From ZC4RG30 sp035556135 (GTDB lineage Bacteria > Pseudomonadota > Gammaproteobacteria > Steroidobacterales > Steroidobacteraceae), in contig DATMFO010000003.1 of assembly GCA_035556135.1 (NCBI GenBank), positions 1,736,001 through 1,800,000 on the forward strand: 64,000 nt of DNA, read 5' to 3'. The translations under genes and the position numbers were made by a program. Below are positions 52,971 to 61,610 of this stretch, piece by piece (position 1 is the stretch's first letter; the number at the start of each line of letters is the position of its first letter). Under the pieces are notes generated by a model. It was given only the letters and a program-made list of their open reading frames with translations. It did no database searches and was not told the origin of the DNA.

Positions 52971-53016
52971 CCTTCAATCACCAGGACGCACGACGACCCT
53001 CATGGGTCACACCCGG

Positions 53017-53649
53017 CTACCGCCGATCGTGGAGCCCGGCGTCCGGGTGACGCCGGATGGTCGATGCGGGGATGCTGGTTTCATCCAGATGGCGAGCCCG
53101 CAGGGAGTCGTCATCTGCAACTTCCTCGCCCTGGCTTGCGCGTGTCGAGGAAATATCCGTAGCTCCCGCGCCTGCCAGCAAATGCCTGGCGCGATCCACC
53201 TGTTCAGAGGTCTCGCAGTGCACCGACAGCAGTGTGCCGCCGCCCTTGACGCGTCCCTCGTAGCTCTTCGCTTCGTACTCGGGGACACCCATGCCCGCGA
53301 GCGCCCCGACGAGTCCACCGACTGCGCCGCCCGCACCGAGGCCGGCAAGTCCCGCGACGATGGGTCCCGCCGCGAGCAAGGGCCCAATGCCCGGGATGGC
53401 CAATGCGCCCGCGCCAACAAGAAGGCCAAGGGTGCCGCCAATCACGCCGCCCACGGTTACACCGGCGGTTGTTCCTTCCGGCGCCTTGGTGTGCTTTTCA
53501 TGCGCCAGTTCCTGGGTGCTGCGGGTGTCAGGCAGGAGCACCGATATCCATGCACTCGGGAAGCCCGCATCGATCAGCACATCCACGGCACGCTCGGCTT
53601 CGCCGCGGGTCGAAAAGATGCCGAAAACCGCCTTGCTCTTGATGTCCAT
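53017..53649 (-). CDS. general stress protein, YflT-like N-terminus with glycine-zipper middle
   Basis: This 210-residue protein opens with VFGIFSTRGEAERAVDVLID, then AGFPSAWISVLLPD, as in the YflT/general-stress-17M family. A glycine/alanine-rich hydrophobic stretch (GGVIGGTLGLLVGAGALAIP) follows, and then YEGRVKGGGTLLSVHCET, a repeat of the ferredoxin-like unit. It probably associates with the membrane through the glycine zipper. Such proteins are common as osmotic or general stress proteins in proteobacteria. Role inferred. Confidence 0.75.
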   Translation of the reverse strand: MDIKSKAVFGIFSTRGEAERAVDVLIDAGFPSAWISVLLPDTRSTQELAHEKHTKAPEGTTAGVTVGGVIGGTLGLLVGAGALAIPGIGPLLAAGPIVAGLAGLGAGGAVGGLVGALAGMGVPEYEAKSYEGRVKGGGTLLSVHCETSEQVDRARHLLAGAGATDISSTRASQGEEVADDDSLRARHLDETSIPASTIRRHPDAGLHDRR

Positions 53650-53845
53650 ATCGGATCTCCGTGTTGCAATGGCTGGTACGCGACCAGCACGCTGGGCCTG
53701 TGACGGTAGGTGATGCGGCATGGCGTAAATGTAGGAAAAGCCCGCGAACGGGCCTGCGGCATTCCCGACGTGCGAAGTTGCCGCGCCGCATCCTGGCCTT
53801 GAGCCCTCCTTCGGGGCCCGGCCACAATGTGCTAGAAAGGCCGAC

Positions 53846-54469
53846 GTGAGCATCCTGTCGCGTCCGCTTGTCGCCCTGGCCCTTCTGCTGACCGCTCCAG
53901 CATTGCTGGGCGCCCAGTCCGCAGCTTCACCACCCTCGGGCAATACCTCCACTGTTGTCATCCAGACGGCCATCGGGGACATCCACATCGCCCTCGACCA
54001 CGCGCGCGCACCGAAAACCTCACAGAACTTCCTGGCCTATGTGGACTCCGGCCTGTTCAGCAGGATGACCTTCTACCGGGCCAGCGCCTCCCTCAGCGAC
54101 GGCAGCGAGGGCATGGTGCAGGGAGGCATGGGCAACAACCTGCGCGGCACGATGCCGCCCGTGCCCCACGAACCGACCTACACCACCGGCCTCAGCCACG
54201 TGGACGGCGCAGTATCGATGGCCTACACCAGCAATCCGGGCTCGGCGCGCACTGAATTCTTCATCGTCGTCGGCAGCCCGATCCCCAGCTACGACGGCGT
54301 GCCCGGCGGCAAGCCGGGGTACGCCGTTTTCGGCAAGGTCACGAAGGGCATGGATGTCGTGCACAGGATCCTGAAGATGCCGAAGACGAAGGACGCCCGG
54401 AACGCGATGCTGGAGGGCTCCATCCTGGCGGAACCAGTGGCAATCACCAGGGCAAGAAGGGTGCCGTAG
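53846..54469 (+). CDS. periplasmic cyclophilin-type peptidyl-prolyl isomerase
   Basis: The GTG at 53846 gives 207 residues with signal peptide (LVALALLLTAPALLGAQSA). The cyclophilin core is TAIGDIHIALDHARAPKTSQ, NFLAYVDSGLFSRMTFYRAS, GAVSMAYTSNPGSARTEFFI and YAVFGKVTKGMDVV, where SxxSQFFI is replaced by SARTEFFI. Conserved FxMxxxG-like and FFIVVG motifs support an active isomerase. Located in the periplasm; may act on secreted proteins such as the G8 paralogs, but no direct link is seen. Confidence 0.9.
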   Translation: MSILSRPLVALALLLTAPALLGAQSAASPPSGNTSTVVIQTAIGDIHIALDHARAPKTSQNFLAYVDSGLFSRMTFYRASASLSDGSEGMVQGGMGNNLRGTMPPVPHEPTYTTGLSHVDGAVSMAYTSNPGSARTEFFIVVGSPIPSYDGVPGGKPGYAVFGKVTKGMDVVHRILKMPKTKDARNAMLEGSILAEPVAITRARRVP

Positions 54470-54550
54470 CTTTCGGCAGGGGCGCCAGCCCTTGTGATCG
54501 GGTGGAGAACAGACGCATTATCTGCGTCCAATAATTCAGGGGAGGAAATC

Positions 54551-55060
54551 ATGCGTCTATTGCTTGCCACGGCCATCCTGTCCATGGGCGCCATCAGCGC
54601 CTGCTCCACCGACAGCAAGACCGAAGTCGCCACCACCACCGACACTGCCGAAAGCGCAGCCGTCAGCACTGCCGACAGCGCCCAGGTCATCCTCGACCGC
54701 CATGTTGCTGCGATGAAGGCCGGCGACCTCGCGGCAGTAATGGCCGACTATGCAGACGACGCACTGGTGATCGCGCCCCACGGCATTACCCCGGGCGAGA
54801 CCAATGTGGGCGGTTTCAACGTCCTCGAAGGCAAGGACAACATCTCCAAGCTGTTTGCCGTGCTGACCAACAAGGACAACGCCGCGGGCATGGCCAGCAT
54901 GGAAACGAATTACGAATTCAAGGGCAGCGACGTTGCCCTGATGCACTGGGTGCAGTTCAAGGGCACGCCCCAGGAACTCTCGGGCACGGATGTCTGGATA
55001 ATCCGCGATGGCAAGATCATCACCCAGAGCGTGCTGGTGAATCCGCCGGCCGCGAAGTAA
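54551..55060 (+). CDS. SnoaL/NTF2-like lipoprotein
   Basis: This 169-residue protein has a lipobox ISAC (SMGAISACSTDS), a Ser/Thr/Ala-rich spacer, then an NTF2-like domain: LDRHVAAMKAGDLAAVMADYADDALVIAP, and WIIRDGKIITQSVLV at the end. GGGGAGGA lies five bases before the ATG. No active-site residues beyond the SnoaL fold are recognised; function unknown. A terminator-like hairpin follows. Confidence 0.75.
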   Translation: MRLLLATAILSMGAISACSTDSKTEVATTTDTAESAAVSTADSAQVILDRHVAAMKAGDLAAVMADYADDALVIAPHGITPGETNVGGFNVLEGKDNISKLFAVLTNKDNAAGMASMETNYEFKGSDVALMHWVQFKGTPQELSGTDVWIIRDGKIITQSVLVNPPAAK

Positions 55061-55075
55061 TCCCCCGCGTAAATG

Positions 55076-55109
55076 AAAAAGCCCGCGGCGCACGCCGGGG
55101 GCTTTTTTT
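55076..55109. terminator. bidirectional intrinsic terminator
   Basis: AAAGCCCGCGGCG pairs with CGCCGGGGGCTTT (one mismatch region), flanked by an A-run on the left and seven T on the right. It lies between the convergent SnoaL-like gene (ends 55060) and G8 paralog 2 (ends 55130), so it can serve both. Confidence 0.8.
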
Positions 55110-55129
55110 CAGGTTCCAGGAGAAGATAC

Positions 55130-57703
55130 TTACCGGCTGACAGCTATGGTGGTCTGCGCCACCAGTCGTCCCACCGGCTCGACAACCGGCCCCTGGAAAT
55201 TCTTGTCGGTGATGACCAGCTTCACCCACATGGAGTCCTTGTCCTTGAACCAGGAGGTCTCGCTCGCCTTTCGCAGCGCGTCCAGGCTGCCTTGCTGCTT
55301 GCCGGATGCCGCCTTGGTGAATCCCGGCAGCTGGAAAACGACCCAGGAACCCTGCTCCATCTCGCGCAGGCTGAGGTTCAGCTCCTGCCGGTCCGACTTC
55401 ACCTTGATCTCGTTGCCCGAGCGCACATTGCTCTGGTTCCCCGTGATCTTGTGGTCCTTGCCATTGCGGTGAAGCACGACCGGAGAGCCCGCACTCAGTT
55501 CGGCCAGCGTTCCGCCCGGCTTGTTCAGGAACAGGCGGCCGACATCCCCAGGGCACACGGCGGCGTTCCACGACGGCTGGATCTTGCAGTCGCGATCCGT
55601 GGCGACACTGTCGTTCTCGCCATCGTGGATCAGGACAGAGCCCTTTGGAATACCACCCACCGATCCGTCGAGGTCTTGGATCACCGCCGTCCGGAAAGCC
55701 ACGCCACCCCGGTTGTCGTTGTCGAACCGCTTGTCGATGTTGGGGAAGTACACCGGCTTGGCATTGACGAACCTGGCACCCTTGATGGTGTTGTCGGTCG
55801 TGACGCCGGAGCTGGTGAACAGCAGCCAGGAAAGCGCGCCGGTCTTGCGCTGCTTGTTGTCCTGGTAGTTCACGAACGTGGTGTTCACCACGTCGTCGCG
55901 ATAGTCGTAATACTCATAGCCGCGGATCGGGAAGTCCGGAATCGTGCGCTTCGGCACGCTGCGGCCATACGCCTTCTCTTCCGGCGTCTCGGGATTGCCG
56001 GTGTTCTCGGTTTCACCCACGAACAGGGAATCGATGACCAAAGAGCTGAACGGGTCGCGACCGGCATTGCCTGCCGCATGCGTGAAGCCGATGGCGTTGT
56101 CAGCCGCCTTGTAGTTGCGGAAGGTGTGCATCTCGCCACGACCCCAGATGCCGCCGTTGCGGTTCTTGTAGGAGGTCAGGTTCTCATAGACCGATTCCAC
56201 GGTCTTGCTGTCCGGGTCAGCAGGATTTTCCTTCGGCATGTGCGAGTTGCCGGTCAGGCCGAAGGTGTTGTCCGCGTTGATGTTGCGGTCGAACATGAAG
56301 CCGTCGAAGTTGGAGTGGGCCACGTTGCCGCGGAAAATCCCCTGCTTCGTGCGGCGCGGCCACGTGGCCTTGCTGATCTCCGTGTCCAGGAACTGCCCGT
56401 TCGGGTGCTCCGGCAGGGACATCCAGAAGCCGTTCTCGTCGGAGCCCGCAGCCACGTTGTCGATGAAATCGTTGGCCGGGTTGGTGATCCAGAAGGAGGC
56501 CACCGTGTTGTCCGAGGGCAGCAGCGCATCCTTGCCGGACCAGGCCGCCTGCCGATAGGCCTGGCGGTTCTCGTACGAATGGTCGATTTCCCCATTGGCG
56601 CCGAGATTCACCGGCATGCACTTCTTGGTGGGATGGCACTTGGTGCGCATCGCCAGGTTCTTCACGAACTCGTTGCCCGTCTCGATGCCATCCTCGAGGA
56701 AGAAGCAGTGGCCCACGGTGTTGTAGGTCACGTTGTTCTCGATCCTGAGGTTGTGCGTGCCGTGGATGGTCACGCAGCGATTGAAGGTGTCGTGGATGGC
56801 TGCATTCTTGATGTACTGGCCCCTGGCGTCACCCACCAGGTGCCAGTGGATCGGATAGCGCGCCAGGGTCAGGTGCTGGCCCATGCGATTGAGCTCGACG
56901 CCCGAGACGTACATCTTGCTCGATGGCATCGCCATGATGTGGCCACCGAAATACGACTGGGCCGCGTCTTCCGAGGCCTGGATCTTGATGTTGCGCGTCA
57001 GCAGGCCGACCTCGCCACGCTCATCCACGTCGAAGGTGATCTTGCCGAAGTGCATGTAGTCGAGCTTCTTGTCGAGCGTGATCGTCTTGCCGTTGATGCC
57101 GGTGATGGTGCGGCGCTCGGCCTGCTTCGGATCGTAATCGGTGGAGGCGAGGATGATCTCGTCGCCCACCCGCCAGCCGGAAGCGTCCAGCACCTGGATC
57201 GACGTGGCGCCCGCCGCGGCAGTCTGCGACAGCTTGGTCCAGGTGTGGGTGCGGTCGCCGTGCAGGTTCAGCGTGCCGCCGGAGATCATGATGCCGCGGT
57301 CGCCCATGCCGGCCATCATGTCTTCGCCCTTCACGTTGTCGGTGAAGGTGATGGTGGCGTTGCGGGTGTGGGGCCGAGCTGCGGTGCCGATCTCCAGCTC
57401 GCCGTGCAGCATGATCCACTCGGTGGTCAACTCCAGGTCCCTGTCGTTGGAGAAGGTCAGCTTGCCGTCGACCGACAGGCCACCCAGGGCAGGCGGGCTC
57501 ACGTCGAGCACGACGTTCTTGTCCTTGCCGATGATGACCTTGTCACCTGCGGCCGGAACCTTGCGGTTGGGCCAGGTGGCCGGGTCGGACCAGCGGCTGG
57601 CACCTGGCGCCGCGTTCTGGGCCTGGACGACAGCGAACACGCCGCCGAGCAGGACTGCCGGAACCAGTGAGAAAACAAGGAACGAGCGACTCTTTCTGCT
57701 CAT
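55130..57703 (-). CDS. secreted G8-domain parallel beta-helix protein (CEMIP/TMEM2-like), paralog 2
   Basis: This 857-residue protein has a signal peptide (SFLVFSLVPAVLLGGVFAVVQA). It has the same domains as paralog 1: G8 (SRWSDPATWPNRKVPAAGDK) and beta-helix (IKNAAIHDTFNRCVTIHGTH, then RIENNVTYNTVGHCFFLEDG). It lacks the Ala/Gly-rich insertion of paralog 1. The C-terminal module (ELNLSLREMEQGSWVVFQLP, FTKAASGKQQGSLDALRKAS) is shared. The ATG at 57703 is followed by MSRKSR as in paralog 1. Extracellular carbohydrate-active role inferred. Confidence 0.85.
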   Translation of the reverse strand: MSRKSRSFLVFSLVPAVLLGGVFAVVQAQNAAPGASRWSDPATWPNRKVPAAGDKVIIGKDKNVVLDVSPPALGGLSVDGKLTFSNDRDLELTTEWIMLHGELEIGTAARPHTRNATITFTDNVKGEDMMAGMGDRGIMISGGTLNLHGDRTHTWTKLSQTAAAGATSIQVLDASGWRVGDEIILASTDYDPKQAERRTITGINGKTITLDKKLDYMHFGKITFDVDERGEVGLLTRNIKIQASEDAAQSYFGGHIMAMPSSKMYVSGVELNRMGQHLTLARYPIHWHLVGDARGQYIKNAAIHDTFNRCVTIHGTHNLRIENNVTYNTVGHCFFLEDGIETGNEFVKNLAMRTKCHPTKKCMPVNLGANGEIDHSYENRQAYRQAAWSGKDALLPSDNTVASFWITNPANDFIDNVAAGSDENGFWMSLPEHPNGQFLDTEISKATWPRRTKQGIFRGNVAHSNFDGFMFDRNINADNTFGLTGNSHMPKENPADPDSKTVESVYENLTSYKNRNGGIWGRGEMHTFRNYKAADNAIGFTHAAGNAGRDPFSSLVIDSLFVGETENTGNPETPEEKAYGRSVPKRTIPDFPIRGYEYYDYRDDVVNTTFVNYQDNKQRKTGALSWLLFTSSGVTTDNTIKGARFVNAKPVYFPNIDKRFDNDNRGGVAFRTAVIQDLDGSVGGIPKGSVLIHDGENDSVATDRDCKIQPSWNAAVCPGDVGRLFLNKPGGTLAELSAGSPVVLHRNGKDHKITGNQSNVRSGNEIKVKSDRQELNLSLREMEQGSWVVFQLPGFTKAASGKQQGSLDALRKASETSWFKDKDSMWVKLVITDKNFQGPVVEPVGRLVAQTTIAVSR

Positions 57704-57859
57704 GACGGAACCCCCCGGAATTGTGCCCAATCCTAAGCGAATCTCTGGCGTTGCGGCAAAGTCGTGCCGGCGGGCTGCAATCGCCGACCGCCAATGCCGG
57801 CCCGGGCCCCCTTGGTACTGCGTCTCAGGGAACCGGCTGCACCACCGCGTCTGCTCGCC

Positions 57860-58045
57860 CACCGCCGCGTCAGCGCGATCTGCCACCGGACCATGTCGCC
57901 GGCACTGGCGCTGAGTGCACCAGCCGCGCCGGGTAAGTTCATGCTGATCGGGCTGTCATTGAGACGCACACCATTTGGATCGAGCGCGTAGCCCTGCGCG
58001 CGGTTCCGGATGATGTCGCGGTCTGATCCGTAGCGTGTGCGCGTG
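57860..58045 (-). pseudogene. serine hydrolase (beta-lactamase family) fragment
   Basis: A minus-strand stretch reads RTRYGSDRDIIRNRAQGYAL, then SMNLPGAAGALSASAGDMVR and WQIALTRR. This is the middle of a class C-type beta-lactamase-related hydrolase (compare NRAQGY and AAGSL...DxxRW). The catalytic SxxK region and the C-terminus are missing, and the surrounding frames carry no matching sequence. The 450 nt between the G8 gene and the CSD gene holds only this remnant. Confidence 0.55.
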
Positions 58046-58155
58046 AGCCGAGCGGCGTGAAGAAATCCACTGCGTTGTGCAGACAACGTGCGAACCGCGT
58101 CATGGAAGCTGACGCTGGTCAGCAGGGGGACTGGCAGGGATAGCATGCTCTGCAC

Positions 58156-58686
58156 ATGCGCACCCACGGCACGATCACCCGCTGGAACGACGACCGCGGC
58201 TTTGGCTTCATTTTGCCCGCCGGGGGAAAGGGCGACGTCTTCGTCCACATCTCGGCGTTTCCAAAGGACGGAGTGCGCCCGCAGGTTGGTGAACTGATCT
58301 CGTTCACGATCGAAGCTGGCCCGGATGGCCGGCAGCGTGCCGCAGGCGTGATGCGCCCGGGGCAGCGCACGGTGCAAAGACCGAGCCCGAGCCGGAGGCG
58401 ACAACATCCCTCGGCGACACGCAGGTTCGTGATATCGGTGACCACGGTGCTGGTTGTCACCTTGGCCCTGTACGCGTGGTCCCGACTCGAGAACCGGTCT
58501 CCTGCCGAGGCGCCTGAACTTGAACTCATGGAAGAACCCTCTGCGCGTTACAGCTGCGACGGGCGCACGATGTGCTCGCAGATGGGGTCATGCGAAGAAG
58601 CGAAGTATTTCATCCGCAACTGCCCGGGTACGGAGATGGACGGAGATGGCGATGGGGTGCCTTGCGAACGCCAGTGGTGCAATTGA
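58156..58686 (+). CDS. cold-shock domain / transmembrane / excalibur-domain fusion protein
   Basis: This 176-residue protein has three modules. Residues 1-65 form a cold-shock domain (GTITRWNDDRGFGFILPAGG and DVFVHISAF, the RNP1/RNP2-like motifs). A basic linker and one membrane segment (RFVISVTTVLVVTLALYAWS, about 90-110) follow. The C-terminal excalibur domain has six-Cys-type features (YSCDGRTMCSQMGSCEEAKY and MDGDGDGVPCERQW, with the DxDxDGxxCE calcium loop). The topology would place the nucleic-acid domain in the cytoplasm and the excalibur domain in the periplasm. Known in proteobacteria as an uncharacterised architecture. Confidence 0.85.
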   Translation: MRTHGTITRWNDDRGFGFILPAGGKGDVFVHISAFPKDGVRPQVGELISFTIEAGPDGRQRAAGVMRPGQRTVQRPSPSRRRQHPSATRRFVISVTTVLVVTLALYAWSRLENRSPAEAPELELMEEPSARYSCDGRTMCSQMGSCEEAKYFIRNCPGTEMDGDGDGVPCERQWCN

Positions 58687-58705
58687 TGTGACGGCGTAGC
58701 AGGGC

Positions 58706-59422
58706 TCAGCTGTATTCGTCAGACCCCTGCACCCAGATGAACGACTGAACGTCGATCATGTCGCGCGGCTTGAGGTTCTGCTGATCGCGCCAAACGCGCG
58801 CACCGAACTCCAGCAAGCTGGCGTAGGTGTTCCAGTGGGGCCGCGAGGCATACTGGAAGTCGAATCCATACGCTCGCGCCGCCGCGCGAGTCACCAGAGG
58901 CTTGAGGAAAATATGTGTCCCGGGTTGTGCAATGAACCCGAACACGGTGACCAGCGGCCAGGTCAGCACGCGCGTCTGCTTGCGCGGCAGTCCGGCGACA
59001 AGCCCCACCCATTCCGTAAACCGGCTCTCCAGCGACCGGCTCCCATGGAGGAAGTCGTACAACCCCTCGGCGAAGGCCCTTGCGCCGGCCGCCCCCTTGA
59101 TTGCATCACGCAGCGCCATCTTCTCGAACGAGAAGATCATGCTATGGCGTGACTGCTGCTCAACCCTCACGGCGCGGGAGGCGATCTCCCGGAATTCGTT
59201 CCTGCGCAGCAGTGCCAGGAAGTCGCGCTTCCCCAGCGCCTGCTGCCATCGCTCGTGCGTCTGCCACTTGTAGTCACGCTCCCATTCCAGGTAGGTCGCG
59301 TCATTGAATCCATCAGGAAAGAACTGCAGGAACTTCCGGCGACACCGGTTCGCACGGACTGCATCCGGCCCCTGTCCGCCTGGAGGGCGAGCCGGTTTGC
59401 GAAAGTCGAGACTGAGGTCCAT
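58706..59422 (-). CDS. hypothetical cytoplasmic protein
   Basis: This 238-residue protein begins MDLSLDFRKPARPPGGQGPD. It contains QFFPDGFNDATYLEWERDYKWQTH, a pattern I have seen in uncharacterised conserved proteins of gamma- and betaproteobacteria, then an arginine-rich helical region and FIAQPGTHIFLKPLVTRAAA near the end. No signal peptide, membrane segment or catalytic motif is identified. It stands alone on the minus strand between plus-strand genes. Confidence 0.65.
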   Translation of the reverse strand: MDLSLDFRKPARPPGGQGPDAVRANRCRRKFLQFFPDGFNDATYLEWERDYKWQTHERWQQALGKRDFLALLRRNEFREIASRAVRVEQQSRHSMIFSFEKMALRDAIKGAAGARAFAEGLYDFLHGSRSLESRFTEWVGLVAGLPRKQTRVLTWPLVTVFGFIAQPGTHIFLKPLVTRAAARAYGFDFQYASRPHWNTYASLLEFGARVWRDQQNLKPRDMIDVQSFIWVQGSDEYS

Positions 59423-59600
59423 GGGCGATGGTTACCGCCATCACCGACTGCAACCAACGCCGGCAGCCCCCTGACCGGTGTAGGTATAAGGAGTGGTCGC
59501 CTGTCAGGCGGTGCACCCTGCCCGACCGCGGGGAGACCTTGCGATGCACGCCCTTCTGCTAGACTTTGCGCGTTTTTCCACTTACTTCGGGGGATTCTCC

Positions 59601-60101
59601 ATGAACCGTCTGACTCGCATTGGCGTGATCGCGGCCGTACTGACCGGCTCTGCGATCGCTTTTTCCCAGGCCCCTCCGGGCGGCGCTCCGAACCCTGAGG
59701 CCGCCGCCCGTTCGACCATCGAGACCCGGCAGGCCGTCTTCAAGCTGATTGGCTCCCAGAGCGGCGCCATCGGTGGCCTGAACCGCCCGAATGCACCTGC
59801 TCCCGATCTGGCCGCCGTGGCCCGCAGTGCAGAGCGCATCCAGGTACTGGCGGGGATGATCCCCGACCTCTTTGCGCAGAACCCCACTGCCCCGGCTTCG
59901 GTGAAGACCCGCGCCCTCCCCGGCATCTGGACGGGACAGGCCGACTTCAAGACCAAGGCAGAGGCCCTGCAGAAGGCCGCTGGTGCGGTCCTTGCTGCTG
60001 CGAAGAGCGGCAACGTCGACGCCACCAAGGCTGCCGCCCGTGACGTGAACACTGCCTGCAGCCAGTGCCACGAGGCCTATCGCGGACCTGCTGTACAGTA
60101 A
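59601..60101 (+). CDS. cytochrome c' (cytochrome c prime)
   Basis: This 166-residue protein has a signal peptide (MNRLTRIGVIAAVLTGSAIAFSQA), a four-helix bundle and a single C-terminal heme site CSQCH in VNTACSQCHEAYRG, the position diagnostic of class II cytochromes c. GGGGGA lies 6 nt before the ATG. Cytochromes c' bind NO or CO and protect against nitrosative stress; electron partners are unknown here. A terminator follows at 60132. Confidence 0.92.
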   Translation: MNRLTRIGVIAAVLTGSAIAFSQAPPGGAPNPEAAARSTIETRQAVFKLIGSQSGAIGGLNRPNAPAPDLAAVARSAERIQVLAGMIPDLFAQNPTAPASVKTRALPGIWTGQADFKTKAEALQKAAGAVLAAAKSGNVDATKAAARDVNTACSQCHEAYRGPAVQ

Positions 60102-60131
60102 ATGTAGCGGCCCGCGGGCCGTCACGAGCAG

Positions 60132-60163
60132 AAGGCCGGAGCATCCGCTTCGGCCTTTTTCTT
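60132..60163 (+). terminator. intrinsic terminator after cytochrome c' gene
   Basis: AAGGCCG near 60132 pairs with CGGCCTT near 60150, with a partly paired loop, followed by a T-rich run (TTTTTCTTTTC). It lies 30 nt after the stop codon. Confidence 0.75.
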
Positions 60164-60301
60164 TTCTCGCGCTTGTCGGCGCACACCGACGCCTGAAACA
60201 GCCCGTCACCAATCGCCGGACGGTTTTCCGGCCGCGATACTCATTGCGAACCAACAAACCTGAAGCAACGACCTTCCAGTCGTTTCATACGGGAGAACGC
60301 A

Positions 60302-60475
60302 ATGGACCTGCTATTGATCCTGCTCTTGCTGGTGCTGCTGTTCGGCGGTGGAGGCGGCCTGTACTGGGGCCTCGGCTATGGATGGGGCATCGGGCCCATC
60401 GGCCTGCTCGTGGTGGTACTGGTGGTCGCGTACCTGCTGTACGGTGCGCGCGGGCGCCGAGGGCCTCGACTATAG
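60302..60475 (+). CDS. 57-residue Gly-rich membrane peptide, DUF3309-like
   Basis: The frame runs from ATG 60302 with GGGAGAA upstream to TAG 60473-60475. The peptide has two hydrophobic stretches (LLLILLLLVLLFGGGG and IGPIGLLVVVLVVAYLLYG) joined by an aromatic/Gly loop (LYWGLGYGWG), ending in basic residues. This is the form of the small DUF3309 proteins found widely in proteobacteria. It is followed by a strong hairpin. Function unknown. Confidence 0.7.
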   Translation: MDLLLILLLLVLLFGGGGGLYWGLGYGWGIGPIGLLVVVLVVAYLLYGARGRRGPRL

Positions 60476-60491
60476 GTACAGGGTGAGCTTG

Positions 60492-60519
60492 GTCACCGGG
60501 GCCGCCCGGCCCCGGTGAC
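60492..60519. terminator. bidirectional hairpin between convergent genes
   Basis: GTCACCGGGGCCG and CGGCCCCGGTGAC make a perfect 13-bp stem with a 2-nt centre. It lies between the small membrane peptide (ends 60475) and the minus-strand gene ending at 60531. No long T-tract follows on either side. Confidence 0.6.
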
Positions 60520-60530
60520 ATGCAGAAGAC

Positions 60531-61481
60531 TTACTTGGCGCCGCCCGGTGCCGCGGGCGCTCCCGGAGGCGGACCGCCAGGTCCAGGTCCCGGACCACCC
60601 GGTCCCGGCGGGCGTGCCCTGCCGCAACCCTCGGTGGTGCAGACCGTCACCTCATGGATGTAGCGGTTCTTTCCGCCTTCAACGCGGAACGTCTGGCTGG
60701 CCGGCGTTCCCGGATCCTTCGGCAATCCCGCGTCGATCCATGGGAAGTTGTGGAAGATGGAGACCGCGCCGACGGTCTCGTCAATCACATAGCGGCGGTT
60801 GGTCACCTTCAGCTTCTCGGGGAAGGCGCCCATGTCGCAGGTATTGGCCTCGGGCTTGCTCTTGCCGGTGTCAATGCGACCCTCGAGCCGCGCGCATGGC
60901 GTGCCATGCGGCACCGGCAGGGCCGGATCGCCCCAGTTGTTCAGGTACGCATCGGCGGCCGCCTGGATCACTTCGCGCGTATCGCGCTTGTTGGCAGGGA
61001 TGGGGTCCCACTTCTCGGCCTGCGAGACAGCCAGGTGTTCCTTCGCGCCGAACACCCAGTCGCCTTGGTCCGTCACCACCGATTCCATCTTCTGCACCTT
61101 GCCGTCGCGGGTGGCTTCGATGCGGGTGTGGATCACATAGGGATGCGAGTGCGTTGCCGCGATCACCTCGGTGAATGTGGAGCATTGCTTCGTGTCATGG
61201 AAGCTGCGCGTGAAGTCCACGGTGATCGCCTGGGACAGCACACCCTTGGCGGGATCCGCGGCCTTGTCGTTCTCTGCGTAGGTGGCGTTGGCTGCAAGGG
61301 GCAGCATGGCCGGCCGCCCGGCCTTCTGCGCACTGACGTAGGTGTCGGTCAGCTTCTGCAGTGTTGCGCGGCTGCATTCCGCCGGCGCACTGGCTGCCGC
61401 GGCCCCTGTGGCGAAGATGGCGCCCGCAAGGGCGATGGAACAGGTCAGCAGGGTGACCCTGACGTTACGACTCTTGGACAT
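60531..61481 (-). CDS. exported protein of an NTF2-like/DUF8021-type family (related to the gene at 49110)
   Basis: This 316-residue protein has a signal peptide (LLTCSIALAGAIFATGAAAA). It shares with the 49110 product the start C.R..L..L...Y, LPLAANATYAEN, and the ending FRVEGGKNRYIHEV. The C-terminal 35 residues are a Pro/Gly-rich tail (RARPPGPGGPGPGPGGPPPG). Four cysteines in the second half may form disulfides (CARLEG, TCDMG, VCTTEGC). Function unknown; location near G8 paralogs 2 and 3 suggests a shared secreted system. Confidence 0.65.
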   Translation of the reverse strand: MSKSRNVRVTLLTCSIALAGAIFATGAAAASAPAECSRATLQKLTDTYVSAQKAGRPAMLPLAANATYAENDKAADPAKGVLSQAITVDFTRSFHDTKQCSTFTEVIAATHSHPYVIHTRIEATRDGKVQKMESVVTDQGDWVFGAKEHLAVSQAEKWDPIPANKRDTREVIQAAADAYLNNWGDPALPVPHGTPCARLEGRIDTGKSKPEANTCDMGAFPEKLKVTNRRYVIDETVGAVSIFHNFPWIDAGLPKDPGTPASQTFRVEGGKNRYIHEVTVCTTEGCGRARPPGPGGPGPGPGGPPPGAPAAPGGAK

Positions 61482-61584
61482 ATACCCCCCGGTAAAACGG
61501 GCCGATCGCATACCGACCCACTGAATAGCCGGAATGATGCGCCCAACCGTCCATTGTTGTCATGGCGCCAGGCGGAGCAGCTGC

Positions 61585-61610
61585 TATACTGAACTGAATG
61601 GTTCAGTATA
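61585..61610 (+). promoter_or_regulatory. ArsR operator overlapping an extended -10 and the start codon
   Basis: TATACTGAAC (61585-61594) and GTTCAGTATA (61601-61610) are perfect inverted arms around a 6-nt centre that contains the ATG (61598). TGC plus TATACT (61582-61590) forms an extended -10 box. The transcript would start near 61597-61598, so the mRNA is probably leaderless, and operator binding would block RNA polymerase directly. Confidence 0.75.

Noticed and set aside
55073..57670. Very long open frame on the plus strand opposite G8 paralog 2
   Set aside because: It is antisense to a well-supported gene with strong protein motifs; its length follows from the GC-rich third codon positions. 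Composition is His/Arg/Val-rich with no domain.
58041..58407. Minus-strand extension of the serine hydrolase remnant into the CSD gene
   Set aside because: Upstream of the matching segment the translation has no similarity to the family and is antisense to the CSD gene.
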